The position numbers and the translations under genes were made by a program. The notes under the pieces were generated by a model. It did no database searches. It had not been told where the DNA came from and was given only the letters and a program-made list of their open reading frames with translations. A DNA stretch of 13,634 nucleotides from an uncultured Pseudomonadota bacterium (GTDB taxonomy: Bacteria; Pseudomonadota; Gammaproteobacteria; Methylococcales; Methylomonadaceae), in assembly GCA_903931355.1 (NCBI GenBank), contig CAIZCB010000387.1, forward strand, positions 1-13,634, in the 5' to 3' direction. Shown in pieces: positions 1 to 8,067 of the stretch (position 1 is its first letter; each line of letters opens with the position of its first letter).

Positions 1-24
1 GAAAATCAATAGGAAATTGAAACT

Positions 25-942
25 ATGAAATTAAAACTTGTTCCTTTAGTTCTAGCTAGCGCCACTTTAATCTCAGGCTGTGATCTCGACGCAATTCTAG
101 GTTCTGCAAACAAGGCGCCCGCTGTTAGCAAAGAAGATGCAGTTGCTTCGGTAAACGGCACTTACATCAGCAAAAAAACCTTGGAAACATTGGAAAAAGA
201 AATTGCTGATCGTAGCCAAGGCCAAAAATTTCCTAAAGAGCAATTGGTTGATGAGTTAATCCAACGCGAATTATTAATTCAACAAGCGTTACAAAAAAAA
301 TTAGACCAATCACCAGAAGTGGTTGAGCGTTTAGCGACAGTTAAAAACTCTTTGTTGTCTCAAGCAGCGTTACAAGATTATTTAAAAGCTAACCCAGTTA
401 GCGATGAAGAAATCAAAGTTGAATATGACAAACAGATGGGTCAAATGGGCGAAGAATATAAAGCCCGTCATATTTTGGTAAAAACTGAAGATGAAGCGAA
501 AAAAATCATCGCTGAATTGGAAAAAGGCGGCAACTTTGCTGCTTTAGCTAAAAAACATTCTATCGACCAAGCACCAGAGGGCGATTTAGGTTGGTTTACA
601 GCTGACAGAATGGTGCCAGAATTTTCTCAAGCGGTTGTTGCTTTGCAAAATGGCAAATTCACCACCGCTCCAGTTAAAACCCAGTTTGGTTTCCACGTGA
701 TTTTAAGAGAAGACTCTAAAAAATTAACACCTCCACCTTTGGACGCGGTTAAAGAACAATTCCGCCCAATGATGCAACGTCAAAAAGCACAAAAATTTGT
801 TGAAGGTTTGCGTACTGCGGCGAAAGTAGAAATTTTGTTGCCTAAAGAAGCTGCGCCAGCAACTCCTGCAGAGGCACCAACTGCGACTCAAGCTAGCCAA
901 CCTGCTGCTGAAACTGCACCAGCACCTGCTGTTGCAAAATAA
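25..942 (+). CDS. Parvulin-type peptidyl-prolyl isomerase lipoprotein (PpiC/PrsA/EpsD-like foldase)
   Basis: Predicted periplasmic foldase that isomerises X-Pro bonds in exported proteins. Residues 1-18 are a short signal peptide ending in a lipobox (I-S-G-C), with Cys19 as the lipidation site. The residue after it is Asp20; in E. coli Asp at +2 keeps lipoproteins in the inner membrane, so inner-membrane anchoring is inferred. Residues 35-135 form a helical, SurA-N-like chaperone region. The parvulin domain spans about 144-230, with ARHILV at 147-152, GDLGWF at 186-191 and GFHVI at 222-226. The tail from about 275 is Ala/Pro/Thr-rich and probably disordered. An AGGA at 11-14 lies 10 nt before the ATG. 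The gene is monocistronic, followed at once by a terminator. It resembles the EpsD and PrsA groups, but no exopolysaccharide genes are in view, so I give no symbol. Confidence 0.88.
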   Translation: MKLKLVPLVLASATLISGCDLDAILGSANKAPAVSKEDAVASVNGTYISKKTLETLEKEIADRSQGQKFPKEQLVDELIQRELLIQQALQKKLDQSPEVVERLATVKNSLLSQAALQDYLKANPVSDEEIKVEYDKQMGQMGEEYKARHILVKTEDEAKKIIAELEKGGNFAALAKKHSIDQAPEGDLGWFTADRMVPEFSQAVVALQNGKFTTAPVKTQFGFHVILREDSKKLTPPPLDAVKEQFRPMMQRQKAQKFVEGLRTAAKVEILLPKEAAPATPAEAPTATQASQPAAETAPAPAVAK

Positions 943-952
943 ATCTGCATCA

Positions 953-987
953 CACAACAGGGCTGCTTTAGCCCTGTTGTGCTTTTT
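953..987 (+). terminator. Rho-independent terminator after the foldase gene
   Basis: A perfect 11-bp stem (953-963 pairs with 971-981, CACAACAGGGC/GCCCTGTTGTG) with a 7-nt loop is followed by CTTTTT at 982-987. It starts 10 nt after the stop codon of the foldase gene and separates it from the formate dehydrogenase operon. Confidence 0.9.
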
Positions 988-1004
988 GGCCCATCATTTA
1001 CCAC

Positions 1005-1034
1005 TTGCATTAACATCAAGAAGTTAGCTACAAA
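1005..1034 (+). promoter_or_regulatory. Weak candidate sigma-70 promoter for the fds operon
   Basis: TTGCAT at 1005-1010 and TACAAA at 1029-1034 are 18 nt apart, each matching four of six consensus positions. It lies after the foldase terminator and about 80 nt before the first fdsG start, where an operon promoter is expected. The match is weak and another site in 988-1112 is possible. Confidence 0.22.
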
Positions 1035-1112
1035 ATCGGCAAATTTCACAGCTTTTCTGAGGAAATTCGCGGGGTTCAGCCAATAGAGCAAATTGCCATT
1101 CAAGGCTAATTT

Positions 1113-1637
1113 GTGATTAAATATCTGATGCACAAATTTTCGTCATTAACTACAGAGCCGATGATGCAAGACTATCAAACTCAAAAATCCACTGTTTTAG
1201 ACATACTGGATAAACATCAAACTATGCCTGGCAACCTGTTGCCTATCCTTCATGGCATTCAAGATACTCTAGGCTATATTCCACCGGCCGCTGTAGCAGA
1301 CATTGCTAATGCGCTTCATTTATCTAAAGCCGAAGTACATGGCGTTATCAGCTTTTATCACTATTTTCGCGATACTGCGCCAGGCAAACACACGGTTCGC
1401 ATCTGCCGCGCTGAGTCTTGCCAATCTATGAATGGTAAAGCGTTAGAAAATCACGCTAAGCAACATTTGAATATTGATTTCCACGAAACTACCGCCGACG
1501 GTCGTTTCTCATTAGAACCGGTTTATTGCTTGGGTAACTGCGCTTGCTCACCGTCAATTACTATCGATAACGAAGTCTTTGGCCGCGTCACGCCAGAAAA
1601 ATTTGATCAACTGTTAGCATGCAAAGGTGCTGAATAA
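1113..1637 (+). CDS. fdsG: NAD-dependent formate dehydrogenase gamma subunit (NuoE-like, 2Fe-2S)
   Basis: Small electron-transfer subunit of the cytoplasmic NAD+-reducing formate dehydrogenase, homologous to NuoE and HoxE. Residues about 24-90 form the helical NuoE N-terminal region. The thioredoxin-like part carries a 2Fe-2S site with a CX4C pair (Cys98, Cys103) and a CX3C pair (Cys139, Cys143), exactly the NuoE pattern. The start is uncertain. A GTG at 1113 has AAGG at 1102-1105 and gives 174 aa. ATG at 1128 (169 aa) and ATG at 1161 (158 aa) are in frame, and family conservation begins only after 1161. The stop overlaps the fdsB ATG by one base (TAATG), implying translational coupling. It is the first gene of the fdsGBA-fdhD-fdsD operon. 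Confidence 0.93.
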   Translation: MIKYLMHKFSSLTTEPMMQDYQTQKSTVLDILDKHQTMPGNLLPILHGIQDTLGYIPPAAVADIANALHLSKAEVHGVISFYHYFRDTAPGKHTVRICRAESCQSMNGKALENHAKQHLNIDFHETTADGRFSLEPVYCLGNCACSPSITIDNEVFGRVTPEKFDQLLACKGAE

Positions 1638-3178
1638 TGACCCGCTTATTTATTTCTCGCGATTCAACCGCCCTGTCTTTGGGTGCTGAACAAGTTGTCA
1701 CAGCGATTCAACAACAAGCTGCGGCTAAAGGCCAATCGGTCGAAATCGTTCGTAACGGTTCCCGCGGCCTGTTTTGGTTAGAGCCATTAGTCGAAGTTGA
1801 AACCAGCGAAGGCCGTGTCGCTTATGGCCCAGTTGAGGTTAGCGATGTCGCTTCATTACTTGAAGCAGGTGCTTTAGAAGGCAAGCAACATCCTTTGTAC
1901 TTAGGCAATATTGAAGAATTGCCTTACTTCAAAAACCAAGATCGCTTGACCTTCGCTCGCGTCGGTTTAACTGATCCAGTCAACATTAACGATTACATTG
2001 CTAACGACGGCTATCGCGGTTTAAAAAATGCCTTAAACCTGCAACCTGCCGAAATCGTTAAGCAAGTCACCGACTCAGGTTTGCGTGGTCGCGGTGGTGC
2101 GGCATTCCCAACTGGGATTAAATGGAACACCGTTTTAAACGCCCCTGCTGAACAAAAATACATTGTCTGTAACGCTGACGAAGGCGATTCAGGCACCTTC
2201 TCTGACCGTATGATTATGGAAGGTGACCCGTTTGTGTTAATCGAAGGTATGACAATTGCTGGTTTAGCAGTTGGCGCAACCCAAGGTTATATTTACTTAC
2301 GTGTTGAATATCCACATGCTCAAATCGCTTTAAACCAAGCGATTGCTGCTGCTTATGCCAACGGCTATTTAGGCGACAACATTCAAAACAGCGGCAAAAC
2401 CTTTAATTTAGAAGTTCGCATGGGCGCAGGCGCTTATATCTGCGGCGAAGAAACTTCATTATTGGAAAGCTTGGAAGGCAAACGCGGTTTGGTTCGCTTT
2501 AAGCCACCTCTACCTGCGATTGTCGGTCTGTTTGGCAAACCAACTATCGTTAATAACGTCATTTCATTGGCTTCTGTGCCTGTGATTTTGGACAAAGGCG
2601 GCGATTTTTACCGTGACTATGGCATGGGCCGTTCGCGTGGTACCCTGCCTTTGCAATTAGCGGGCAACATCAAACACCCTGGCTTATTTGAAGCCGCATT
2701 TGGTATGACTTTGCGCGAATTGCTTTATGAATACGGCGGAGGCTCGGCTTCTGGTCGTCCGATTCGTGCGGTACAGGTTGGCGGTCCATTAGGCGCTTAT
2801 GTTCACGAAGGTCAATTTGATACCCCACTCGATTACGAAGCCTTTGCCGCGATTTCAGCGGTATTGGGTCACGGCGGCATCGTGGTACATGACGAAACCG
2901 TTAACATGGCCGACATGGCGCGTTATGCGATGGAATTCTGCGTTGAAGAATCATGCGGTAAATGTACCCCTTGCCGAATTGGTTCTACTCGTGGCGTCGA
3001 AGTTATCGACCGCATTGTTGACGGTGTTGAAAAAGACAAAAATACCGTTTTACTGCGCGATTTGTGCAACACCATGACTTATGGCTCATTGTGTGCAATG
3101 GGTGGCATGACACCGTTCCCAGTGTTAAGCGCCCTCAATCATTTTCCAGAAGACTTTGGTCTTAAATCCAAAGCCTGA
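1637..3178 (+). CDS. fdsB: NAD-dependent formate dehydrogenase beta subunit (NuoF-like, FMN/NADH-binding)
   Basis: Diaphorase subunit that passes electrons from the Fe-S chain through FMN to NAD+. Residues 1-85 look like a thioredoxin-fold domain with no cysteine (the first Cys in the protein is 178), so it holds no cluster. The NuoF-type core has the glycine-rich GLRGRGGAAFPTG at 148-160, CNADEGDSGTF at 178-188 and GAGAYICGEETSLLESLEG at 263-281, which bind FMN and NADH in this family. The 4Fe-4S cluster (N3 equivalent) is liganded by Cys440, Cys443 and Cys446, with Cys486 in SLCAMGG as the likely fourth ligand. At 513 aa it is full length. Its ATG overlaps the fdsG stop, and fdsA follows after 21 nt. 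Confidence 0.96.
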   Translation: MTRLFISRDSTALSLGAEQVVTAIQQQAAAKGQSVEIVRNGSRGLFWLEPLVEVETSEGRVAYGPVEVSDVASLLEAGALEGKQHPLYLGNIEELPYFKNQDRLTFARVGLTDPVNINDYIANDGYRGLKNALNLQPAEIVKQVTDSGLRGRGGAAFPTGIKWNTVLNAPAEQKYIVCNADEGDSGTFSDRMIMEGDPFVLIEGMTIAGLAVGATQGYIYLRVEYPHAQIALNQAIAAAYANGYLGDNIQNSGKTFNLEVRMGAGAYICGEETSLLESLEGKRGLVRFKPPLPAIVGLFGKPTIVNNVISLASVPVILDKGGDFYRDYGMGRSRGTLPLQLAGNIKHPGLFEAAFGMTLRELLYEYGGGSASGRPIRAVQVGGPLGAYVHEGQFDTPLDYEAFAAISAVLGHGGIVVHDETVNMADMARYAMEFCVEESCGKCTPCRIGSTRGVEVIDRIVDGVEKDKNTVLLRDLCNTMTYGSLCAMGGMTPFPVLSALNHFPEDFGLKSKA

Positions 3179-3199
3179 TCGATTACCCGGAGATAGCTT

Positions 3200-6052
3200 A
3201 TGTCAGACAATAAACCTACCGATTACGGCACACCAGCCAGTACATCCGAAACTTTAGTCACTCTGGAAATCGACGGCCATCAAGTCACTGTCAACTCTGG
3301 CAGTTCTGTGATGCGCGCTGCTGCTGAAGCAGGGATTACCGTACCTAAACTGTGCGCTACCGACAACTTAGATCCATTCGGTTCATGCCGTATGTGTTTG
3401 GTGGAAATTGAAGGCGCTCGCGGCTACCCTGCCTCGTGCACCACACCAGTAGCGGAAGGCATGAAAGTTTGTACCCAAAACGACAAACTAGCCACCATCA
3501 GAAAAGGCATTGCCGAACTTTATATTTCCGATCATCCATTAGACTGCTTAACCTGTTCAGCCAATGGTGATTGCGAATTACAAGACACGGTTGGCGCCGT
3601 GGGTCTACGCGAAGTGCGTTACGGCTACGAAGGCGACAACCACCTTTGCTCAGAAAAAGACAACAGCAACCCTTATTTCAGCTTCGATCCTTCAAAATGT
3701 ATCGTTTGTTCACGTTGCGTTCGCGCTTGTGAAGAAGTTCAAGGCACGTTTGCTTTAACTATCGACGGTCGTGGCTTTGAATCGCATGTTTCACCCGGTC
3801 AAAACCAAGACTTCATGGACTCCGAGTGCGTATCTTGCGGCGCTTGCGTTCAAGCCTGCCCTACTGCCACTTTGATGGAAAAATCAGTGATTGATCACGG
3901 TCAACCTGAACACAGCACCATTACTACTTGTGCTTATTGCGGCGTTGGTTGCTCATTCCGTGCCGAAATGAAAGGCGAACAATTAGTTCGCATGGTGCCC
4001 GACAAAAACGGCCAAGCGAACCACGGTCATTCTTGTGTTAAAGGTCGCTTTGCATTTGGCTACGCTACCCACAAAGACCGCATCACCACCCCAATGGTGC
4101 GTGACAAAATCACCGATGCTTGGCGCGAAACTAGCTGGGAAGAAGCAATTCAATTCGCGGCTGACCGCTTAAAAGGCATTCAAGCTAAATACGGCAAAAA
4201 CTCAATTGGCGGTATCACATCTTCACGTTGCACCAATGAAGAAACCTATTTAGTCCAAAAATTGATTCGTGCTGGTTTTGGTAACAACAACGTTGATACC
4301 TGCGCTCGGGTTTGCCATTCACCAACCGGTTATGGCTTGAAAAACACCTTTGGCGAATCATCAGGTACGCAAAACTTTGACTCGGTGATGAAATCCGATG
4401 TGATTTTAGTTATCGGTGCTAACCCAACTGACGGCCACCCTGTATTTGGCTCGATGATGAAACGTCGCTTACGTCAAGGCGCTAAGTTAATCATTATCGA
4501 CCCACGCAGCATCGACTTAGTCGATAACAGCCCACACATCAAAGCTGACTATCACTTAAAACTGCGCCCTGGCACCAACGTTGCTGTAGTCACAGCATTG
4601 GCTAATGTCATCGTCACCGAAGGCTTGGCTGATGAAGCATTTGCGCTTGAGCGTTGTGATGTTGAGTCATTCCAAAAATGGAAAACTTTCGTTTCTCAGG
4701 CTCAATACTCGCCAGAAGCGGTTGAAGAAATCACTGGCGTTGATGCGGCTAGTTTGCGTGCCGCAGCGCGTTTATATGCCACAGGCGGCAATGGCGCGAT
4801 TTACTACGGCTTGGGTGTAACCGAACATAGCCAAGGCTCAACCACCGTTATCGGTATCGCTAACCTAGCGATGGCAACCGGCAACATCGGTCGCGAAGGC
4901 GTTGGTGTTAACCCATTACGCGGTCAAAACAACGTCCAAGGCTCTTGCGACATGGGTTCATTCCCACACGAGTTCGTTGGCTACCGTCACGTTTCTGATG
5001 TCGAAACCCGCAAATTGTTTGAATCGGCTTGGGGCGTAAGCTTGGAATCCGAACCTGGCTTGCGAATTCCCAACATGTTCGCAGCGGCGATTGATGGCAG
5101 CTTTAAAGGTTTGTACGTCCAAGGCGAAGACATTGCTCAATCTGACCCAGACATCAACCACGTTCACCATGCCTTGCGTGAATTGGAATGTTTAATAGTC
5201 CAAGACATTTTCTTAAACGAAACCGCTAAGTTTGCTCATGTATTCTTACCAGGTTCATCGTTCTTAGAGAAAAACGGCACCTTTACCAATGCTGAACGTC
5301 GTATTTCACCGGTTCGTAAAGTCATGAAACCTTTGGCTGGCAAAGAAGATTGGCAAGTGACTCAAGATTTGGCAAACGCTTTAGGGTATCCAATGAACTA
5401 CAACCATCCATCTGAAATTATGGATGAAATTGCGCGTTTAACACCGCAATTTGCCAACGTCAGCTACCAAAAAATTGACGAAATGGGCAGTATTCAATGG
5501 CCTTGCAACGATGAAGCGCCAGAAGGTACACCAACCATGCACGCTGATGAATTCGTCCGTGGTAAAGGTCGTTTCATGTTGACCGAGTACATCCCAACAC
5601 CAGAACGCACCAGCAGCAAATATCCATTGATTTTGACTACTGGCCGTATCCTGTCGCAATACAACGTCGGCGCTCAAACTCGCCGTACCGAAAACGTGGC
5701 ATGGCACAGCGAAGACAAACTGGAACTACATCCACACGATGCCGAAGTTTTGGGTATTAGCGATGGCGATTGGGTTGGCGTGAAAAGCCGTGTTGGCGAA
5801 ACCGTTATGCACGCTGTGATCAGCGACCGTATGCAGCCGGGCGTGGTTTACACCACTTTCCACTTCCCGCATTCAGGCGCTAACGTCATCACCACCGACA
5901 ACTCAGACTGGGCGACCAACTGCCCTGAGTACAAAGTCACCGCCGTGCATGTGTCAAAAGTGTCACAACCATCAGAATGGCAAAAACAATACCAAAGCTT
6001 CTCTGATGCACAGCAAGACTTCTTAGAAAACCGTATCCCAGCGGGCGAATAA
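3200..6052 (+). CDS. fdsA: NAD-dependent formate dehydrogenase alpha subunit (bis-MGD catalytic subunit)
   Basis: Catalytic subunit oxidising formate to CO2 at a Mo (or W) bis-pyranopterin site. Visible sites in order: N-terminal 2Fe-2S ferredoxin domain (Cys52, 63, 66, 80); His-Cys 4Fe-4S cluster (His112, Cys116, 119, 125); two ferredoxin-type 4Fe-4S clusters (Cys167/170/173/177 and Cys210/213/216/220); the cofactor-proximal 4Fe-4S site (Cys244, 247, 251, 279); then the molybdopterin oxidoreductase domain to the C-terminus. The catalytic metal ligand is Cys372, followed by His373, in ARVCHSPTG. It is encoded by TGC, so this is not a selenoenzyme. GGAGA at 3189-3193 precedes the ATG. At 950 aa it matches soluble FdsA/FdhF-like alpha subunits. 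fdhD follows after 18 nt. Confidence 0.97.
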   Translation: MSDNKPTDYGTPASTSETLVTLEIDGHQVTVNSGSSVMRAAAEAGITVPKLCATDNLDPFGSCRMCLVEIEGARGYPASCTTPVAEGMKVCTQNDKLATIRKGIAELYISDHPLDCLTCSANGDCELQDTVGAVGLREVRYGYEGDNHLCSEKDNSNPYFSFDPSKCIVCSRCVRACEEVQGTFALTIDGRGFESHVSPGQNQDFMDSECVSCGACVQACPTATLMEKSVIDHGQPEHSTITTCAYCGVGCSFRAEMKGEQLVRMVPDKNGQANHGHSCVKGRFAFGYATHKDRITTPMVRDKITDAWRETSWEEAIQFAADRLKGIQAKYGKNSIGGITSSRCTNEETYLVQKLIRAGFGNNNVDTCARVCHSPTGYGLKNTFGESSGTQNFDSVMKSDVILVIGANPTDGHPVFGSMMKRRLRQGAKLIIIDPRSIDLVDNSPHIKADYHLKLRPGTNVAVVTALANVIVTEGLADEAFALERCDVESFQKWKTFVSQAQYSPEAVEEITGVDAASLRAAARLYATGGNGAIYYGLGVTEHSQGSTTVIGIANLAMATGNIGREGVGVNPLRGQNNVQGSCDMGSFPHEFVGYRHVSDVETRKLFESAWGVSLESEPGLRIPNMFAAAIDGSFKGLYVQGEDIAQSDPDINHVHHALRELECLIVQDIFLNETAKFAHVFLPGSSFLEKNGTFTNAERRISPVRKVMKPLAGKEDWQVTQDLANALGYPMNYNHPSEIMDEIARLTPQFANVSYQKIDEMGSIQWPCNDEAPEGTPTMHADEFVRGKGRFMLTEYIPTPERTSSKYPLILTTGRILSQYNVGAQTRRTENVAWHSEDKLELHPHDAEVLGISDGDWVGVKSRVGETVMHAVISDRMQPGVVYTTFHFPHSGANVITTDNSDWATNCPEYKVTAVHVSKVSQPSEWQKQYQSFSDAQQDFLENRIPAGE

Positions 6053-6070
6053 GCCTAAACACACGGGACT

Positions 6071-6907
6071 ATGGATGCGCTAAGTGAATTGGGCTGGGCC
6101 AGCTATCGACAAGCAACTGTTGATAATTGGCGCGGCTCAACTCACAGCCAAACCCAAGATCACATCGCAGAAGAAGTGCCAGTGGTGTTGGTTTACAACA
6201 CCATTCCGCACGTTGTGATGCTGGCTACCCCGCTGAACTTAGAAGACTTTGCCTTAGGCTTTAGCCTGACCGAAGACATCATCAAACACCCCAGCGAACT
6301 GCAATCAATTCGAGTATTCCAACGCTCAAAAGGTGTTGAAGTACGAATGACTATCCCTGAAGCGCGCTTTCAAAACCTGTCTGGCAAAGGCAAAAACATG
6401 ACCGGTCGCACGGGTTGTGGGCTATGTGGCGCAACCACTTTGGAACAAGCGGTCAGACCGCCACGTCCAGTCGGTCAAGGTTTGGTTTTAGAAGCCAGCC
6501 AATTAACCGCCGCTCTCAGCCAAATGCAGCAGCAACAAAGCCTTAACCAACTCACTGGCGCAGTTCATGCCGCCGCTTGGTTAGAGCCGGAACGCGGTGT
6601 AATCACGGTTCGCGAAGACGTTGGCCGTCACAATGCTTTAGATAAATTAATTGGCGCATTAGCCAAAGCTAACTGTCATTTTGACGGCGGCTGGTTAGTC
6701 GTCACCAGTCGCGCCAGTTATGAAATGGTACAAAAAGCCTCCAGCGTAGGTATCACCTTGCTGGCCGCAGTTTCAGCGCCTACCGCGCTGGCTATCCAAT
6801 TAGCCGAACAATGCGGCATCACCTTAGTCGGTTTTGCTCGCAACGATAACCACGTTATCTACACTCACCCGCATCGTTTACAACATCATCAAGCAGCAAA
6901 CGTATAA
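6071..6907 (+). CDS. fdhD: FdhD/FdsC sulfurtransferase for formate dehydrogenase activation
   Basis: Cytoplasmic accessory protein that relays sulfur from a cysteine desulfurase to the bis-MGD cofactor of formate dehydrogenase; in Rhodobacter and Cupriavidus fds operons the equivalent is called FdsC. The family's CXXC motif is present (Cys116 and Cys119 in GRTGCGLCG), along with the conserved EDVGRHNALDKLIG and the downstream TSRASYEMVQKA segment. The length of 278 aa is normal. A GGGA at 6065-6068 is close to the ATG. It sits between fdsA and fdsD in the classic fdsGBA-C-D order, so its dedicated client is very probably the FdsA encoded just upstream. Confidence 0.95.
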   Translation: MDALSELGWASYRQATVDNWRGSTHSQTQDHIAEEVPVVLVYNTIPHVVMLATPLNLEDFALGFSLTEDIIKHPSELQSIRVFQRSKGVEVRMTIPEARFQNLSGKGKNMTGRTGCGLCGATTLEQAVRPPRPVGQGLVLEASQLTAALSQMQQQQSLNQLTGAVHAAAWLEPERGVITVREDVGRHNALDKLIGALAKANCHFDGGWLVVTSRASYEMVQKASSVGITLLAAVSAPTALAIQLAEQCGITLVGFARNDNHVIYTHPHRLQHHQAANV

Positions 6908-6909
6908 CT

Positions 6910-7119
6910 ATGGATAATCAAAACCTCGTCACAATGGCAAACAACATCGGCGCTTTTTTCAAATCCGAACCGGATCGAGAATTGGCGATTAAAGGTGTTG
7001 AACAACACATCAGAAACTTCTGGGAACCGCGTATGCGTAGCGCGATTATTGCTCATTCACAAAACCATAGTGATGAGATGTTGGATATTGTTGCGGAAGC
7101 GGTTAAGCGTTTGAGCTAA
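6910..7119 (+). CDS. fdsD: NAD-dependent formate dehydrogenase delta subunit
   Basis: Small (69 aa) soluble delta subunit, the last gene of fds operons. The protein shows the family pattern: LVTMANNIGAFF near the N-terminus, then a central segment with HIRNFWEPRMR, and a helical end. It has no cysteine and no cofactor motif; in the known enzymes it associates with the FdsGBA core and is thought to help assembly or stability. Its ATG lies 2 nt after the fdhD stop, so it is probably translationally coupled. No terminator-like hairpin with a T-run follows directly, so some transcription may run on into the DUF1640-like gene. Confidence 0.92.
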   Translation: MDNQNLVTMANNIGAFFKSEPDRELAIKGVEQHIRNFWEPRMRSAIIAHSQNHSDEMLDIVAEAVKRLS

Positions 7120-7131
7120 GACTGAATATTA

Positions 7132-7161
7132 GTGACATAAGTCAATAACATTTAATACAAT
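7132..7161 (+). promoter_or_regulatory. Candidate sigma-70 promoter for the DUF1640-like gene
   Basis: GTGACA at 7132-7137 and TACAAT at 7156-7161 are separated by 18 nt and each matches five of six consensus positions. A start site near 7168 would leave a leader of about 28 nt before the ATG at 7196. The gap after fdsD (76 nt, against at most 21 nt inside the operon) fits an independent promoter. Confidence 0.42.
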
Positions 7162-7171
7162 CAATTGACTT
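7139..7171. repeat. Inverted repeat overlapping the candidate promoter
   Basis: AAGTCAAT at 7139-7146 and ATTGACTT at 7164-7171 are perfect 8-bp inverted copies 17 nt apart, flanking the candidate -10 box. A second small palindrome, TGAC-ATAA-GTCA at 7133-7144, shares the left arm. The spacing would suit a dimeric regulator, but it may be chance in an AT-rich spacer. Confidence 0.35.
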
Positions 7172-7195
7172 CAAAACTTACCCATTGGTGTGAGC

Positions 7196-7468
7196 ATGAC
7201 AGCAATAACATTCGACACCCATAAATTTATTAGCACGCTTAAATTGTCTGGCGTACCAGAAAATCAAGCTGAAGCAATTTCTAATGCTTTTAAAGAAGCT
7301 CAAGGGGAAGCGGAATTAGCCACAAAACGCGACATTACAGATTTACGCCATGAAATACATGACTTAAAACATGATATGCACGATTTGGAACAACGGTTAA
7401 TTATCCAACTTGGAGGCTTAATTGCTGTCGCTATTGGTATTGTCGCGGCCTTAGTAAAATTACTTTAA
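7196..7468 (+). CDS. Small coiled-coil protein with C-terminal membrane segment (DUF1640-like)
   Basis: Function unknown. Residues 1-35 (from ATG 7196) resemble the start of DUF1640/CCDC90-like proteins: TFDTHKF, then a predicted helix with a VPENQAEAI segment. A charged coiled coil follows at about 36-68, with short repeating units (HEIHDLKH, HDMHDLEQ) and regular leucines. The last about 20 residues are hydrophobic (LGGLIAVAIGIVAALVKLL), a single membrane anchor. I chose ATG 7196 over the in-frame GTG at 7190 because related proteins begin at this MTAITFDTH-type sequence and GGTG at 7187-7190 can serve as a ribosome site; the GTG adds only two residues. Eukaryotic relatives of this fold family act around the mitochondrial calcium uniporter, but that role should not be carried over. 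Its position beside fds is not evidence of a shared role. Confidence 0.8.
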   Translation: MTAITFDTHKFISTLKLSGVPENQAEAISNAFKEAQGEAELATKRDITDLRHEIHDLKHDMHDLEQRLIIQLGGLIAVAIGIVAALVKLL

Positions 7469-7475
7469 GCGGTGG

Positions 7476-7514
7476 GCAAAGAAGGTGCATTCGCGATAGC
7501 AATGCACCTTTTGC
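7476..7514. terminator. Probable bidirectional terminator between convergent genes
   Basis: A perfect 10-bp stem (7482-7491 AAGGTGCATT pairs with 7501-7510 AATGCACCTT) encloses a 9-nt loop. An outer GCAA/TTGC pairing (7476-7479 with 7511-7514) extends it past a 2-nt bulge. It lies 7 nt after the DUF1640-like stop and ends 1 nt before the end of the converging peptidase gene. T-rich flanks on both strands (TTTTGCTTT on plus, TTCTTTG on minus) fit termination in both directions. Confidence 0.7.
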
Positions 7515-7515
7515 T

Positions 7516-8067
7516 TTAAAGGTTATGCTGGTTCACTAACGAGAAACCACCCTGCGCCTCACCAACCGAATACAAATCCAACCCTTTATCCAAACAAATC
7601 AAATACAAACGCATATCAAACTCCAACTGGTGATAATCCGGTTCGATATGCAAACACAGCTGATAAAACGCTTTGTTATGTTCCTTTTCGCGTAAATGCG
7701 CTAATTCATGCGCCACTATCATCTGTAAAAACTCAATCGGCGCGATTCTAAACACCCCACCAATCCGAATCTCATTTTTGGCTTTCAACTTACCGCCCTG
7801 CACTCGCGACACAAACGAATGCAAACCCAAAGCCTGATGCAACACATCCAATCTATCGTCATAAATCACCTTACTTAGCGGTGATGATTGGCGCAAATAA
7901 CGATTTTTCATCGTCAACACAAACTCGTACAAAGCCTTATCGGTTTTAATTTGGTGAGCTTGCGGGTATTTTTTCTGCAAATAAACCGCCAACTGATCGT
8001 TATCAATTAAAGCTTGGACTTTTTCGACAACCGCAGGTGAATAACCGGCCAAATACTTTAATCCCAC
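7516..8067 (-). CDS. YgjP/DUF45-type zinc metallopeptidase (M48-like)
   Basis: Predicted cytoplasmic zinc-dependent peptidase; substrate unknown. The zinc site is clear: HELAH at 120-124 (His120, Glu121, His124) followed by His130 in the context EKEHNKAF, matching the HExxH-x5-H arrangement of YgjP-like (DUF45/WLM-related) proteins. There is no signal peptide or membrane segment. At 183 aa it is slightly shorter than E. coli-type YgjP proteins (about 165-240 aa across the family). The start is a GTG at 8067-8065 that overlaps the last 10 nt of the upstream DUF5710-like gene; the next in-frame ATG is at residue 53, inside conserved sequence. The overlap suggests translational coupling of the pair. 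The gene ends against a hairpin shared with the converging plus-strand gene. Confidence 0.85.
   Translation of the reverse strand: MGLKYLAGYSPAVVEKVQALIDNDQLAVYLQKKYPQAHQIKTDKALYEFVLTMKNRYLRQSSPLSKVIYDDRLDVLHQALGLHSFVSRVQGGKLKAKNEIRIGGVFRIAPIEFLQMIVAHELAHLREKEHNKAFYQLCLHIEPDYHQLEFDMRLYLICLDKGLDLYSVGEAQGGFSLVNQHNL

Noticed and set aside
2799..3077. Open frame of 92 codons inside fdsB
   Set aside because: It is an out-of-frame shadow of the NuoF-type 4Fe-4S region of fdsB.
4301..4325. Possible selenocysteine at the formate dehydrogenase active site
   Set aside because: The metal-ligand codon is TGC (Cys372); there is no in-frame TGA.
7190..7195. GTG 7190 as start of the DUF1640-like gene
   Set aside because: It adds only two residues, and the ATG at 7196 matches the usual N-terminus and ribosome-site spacing better; it cannot be fully excluded.
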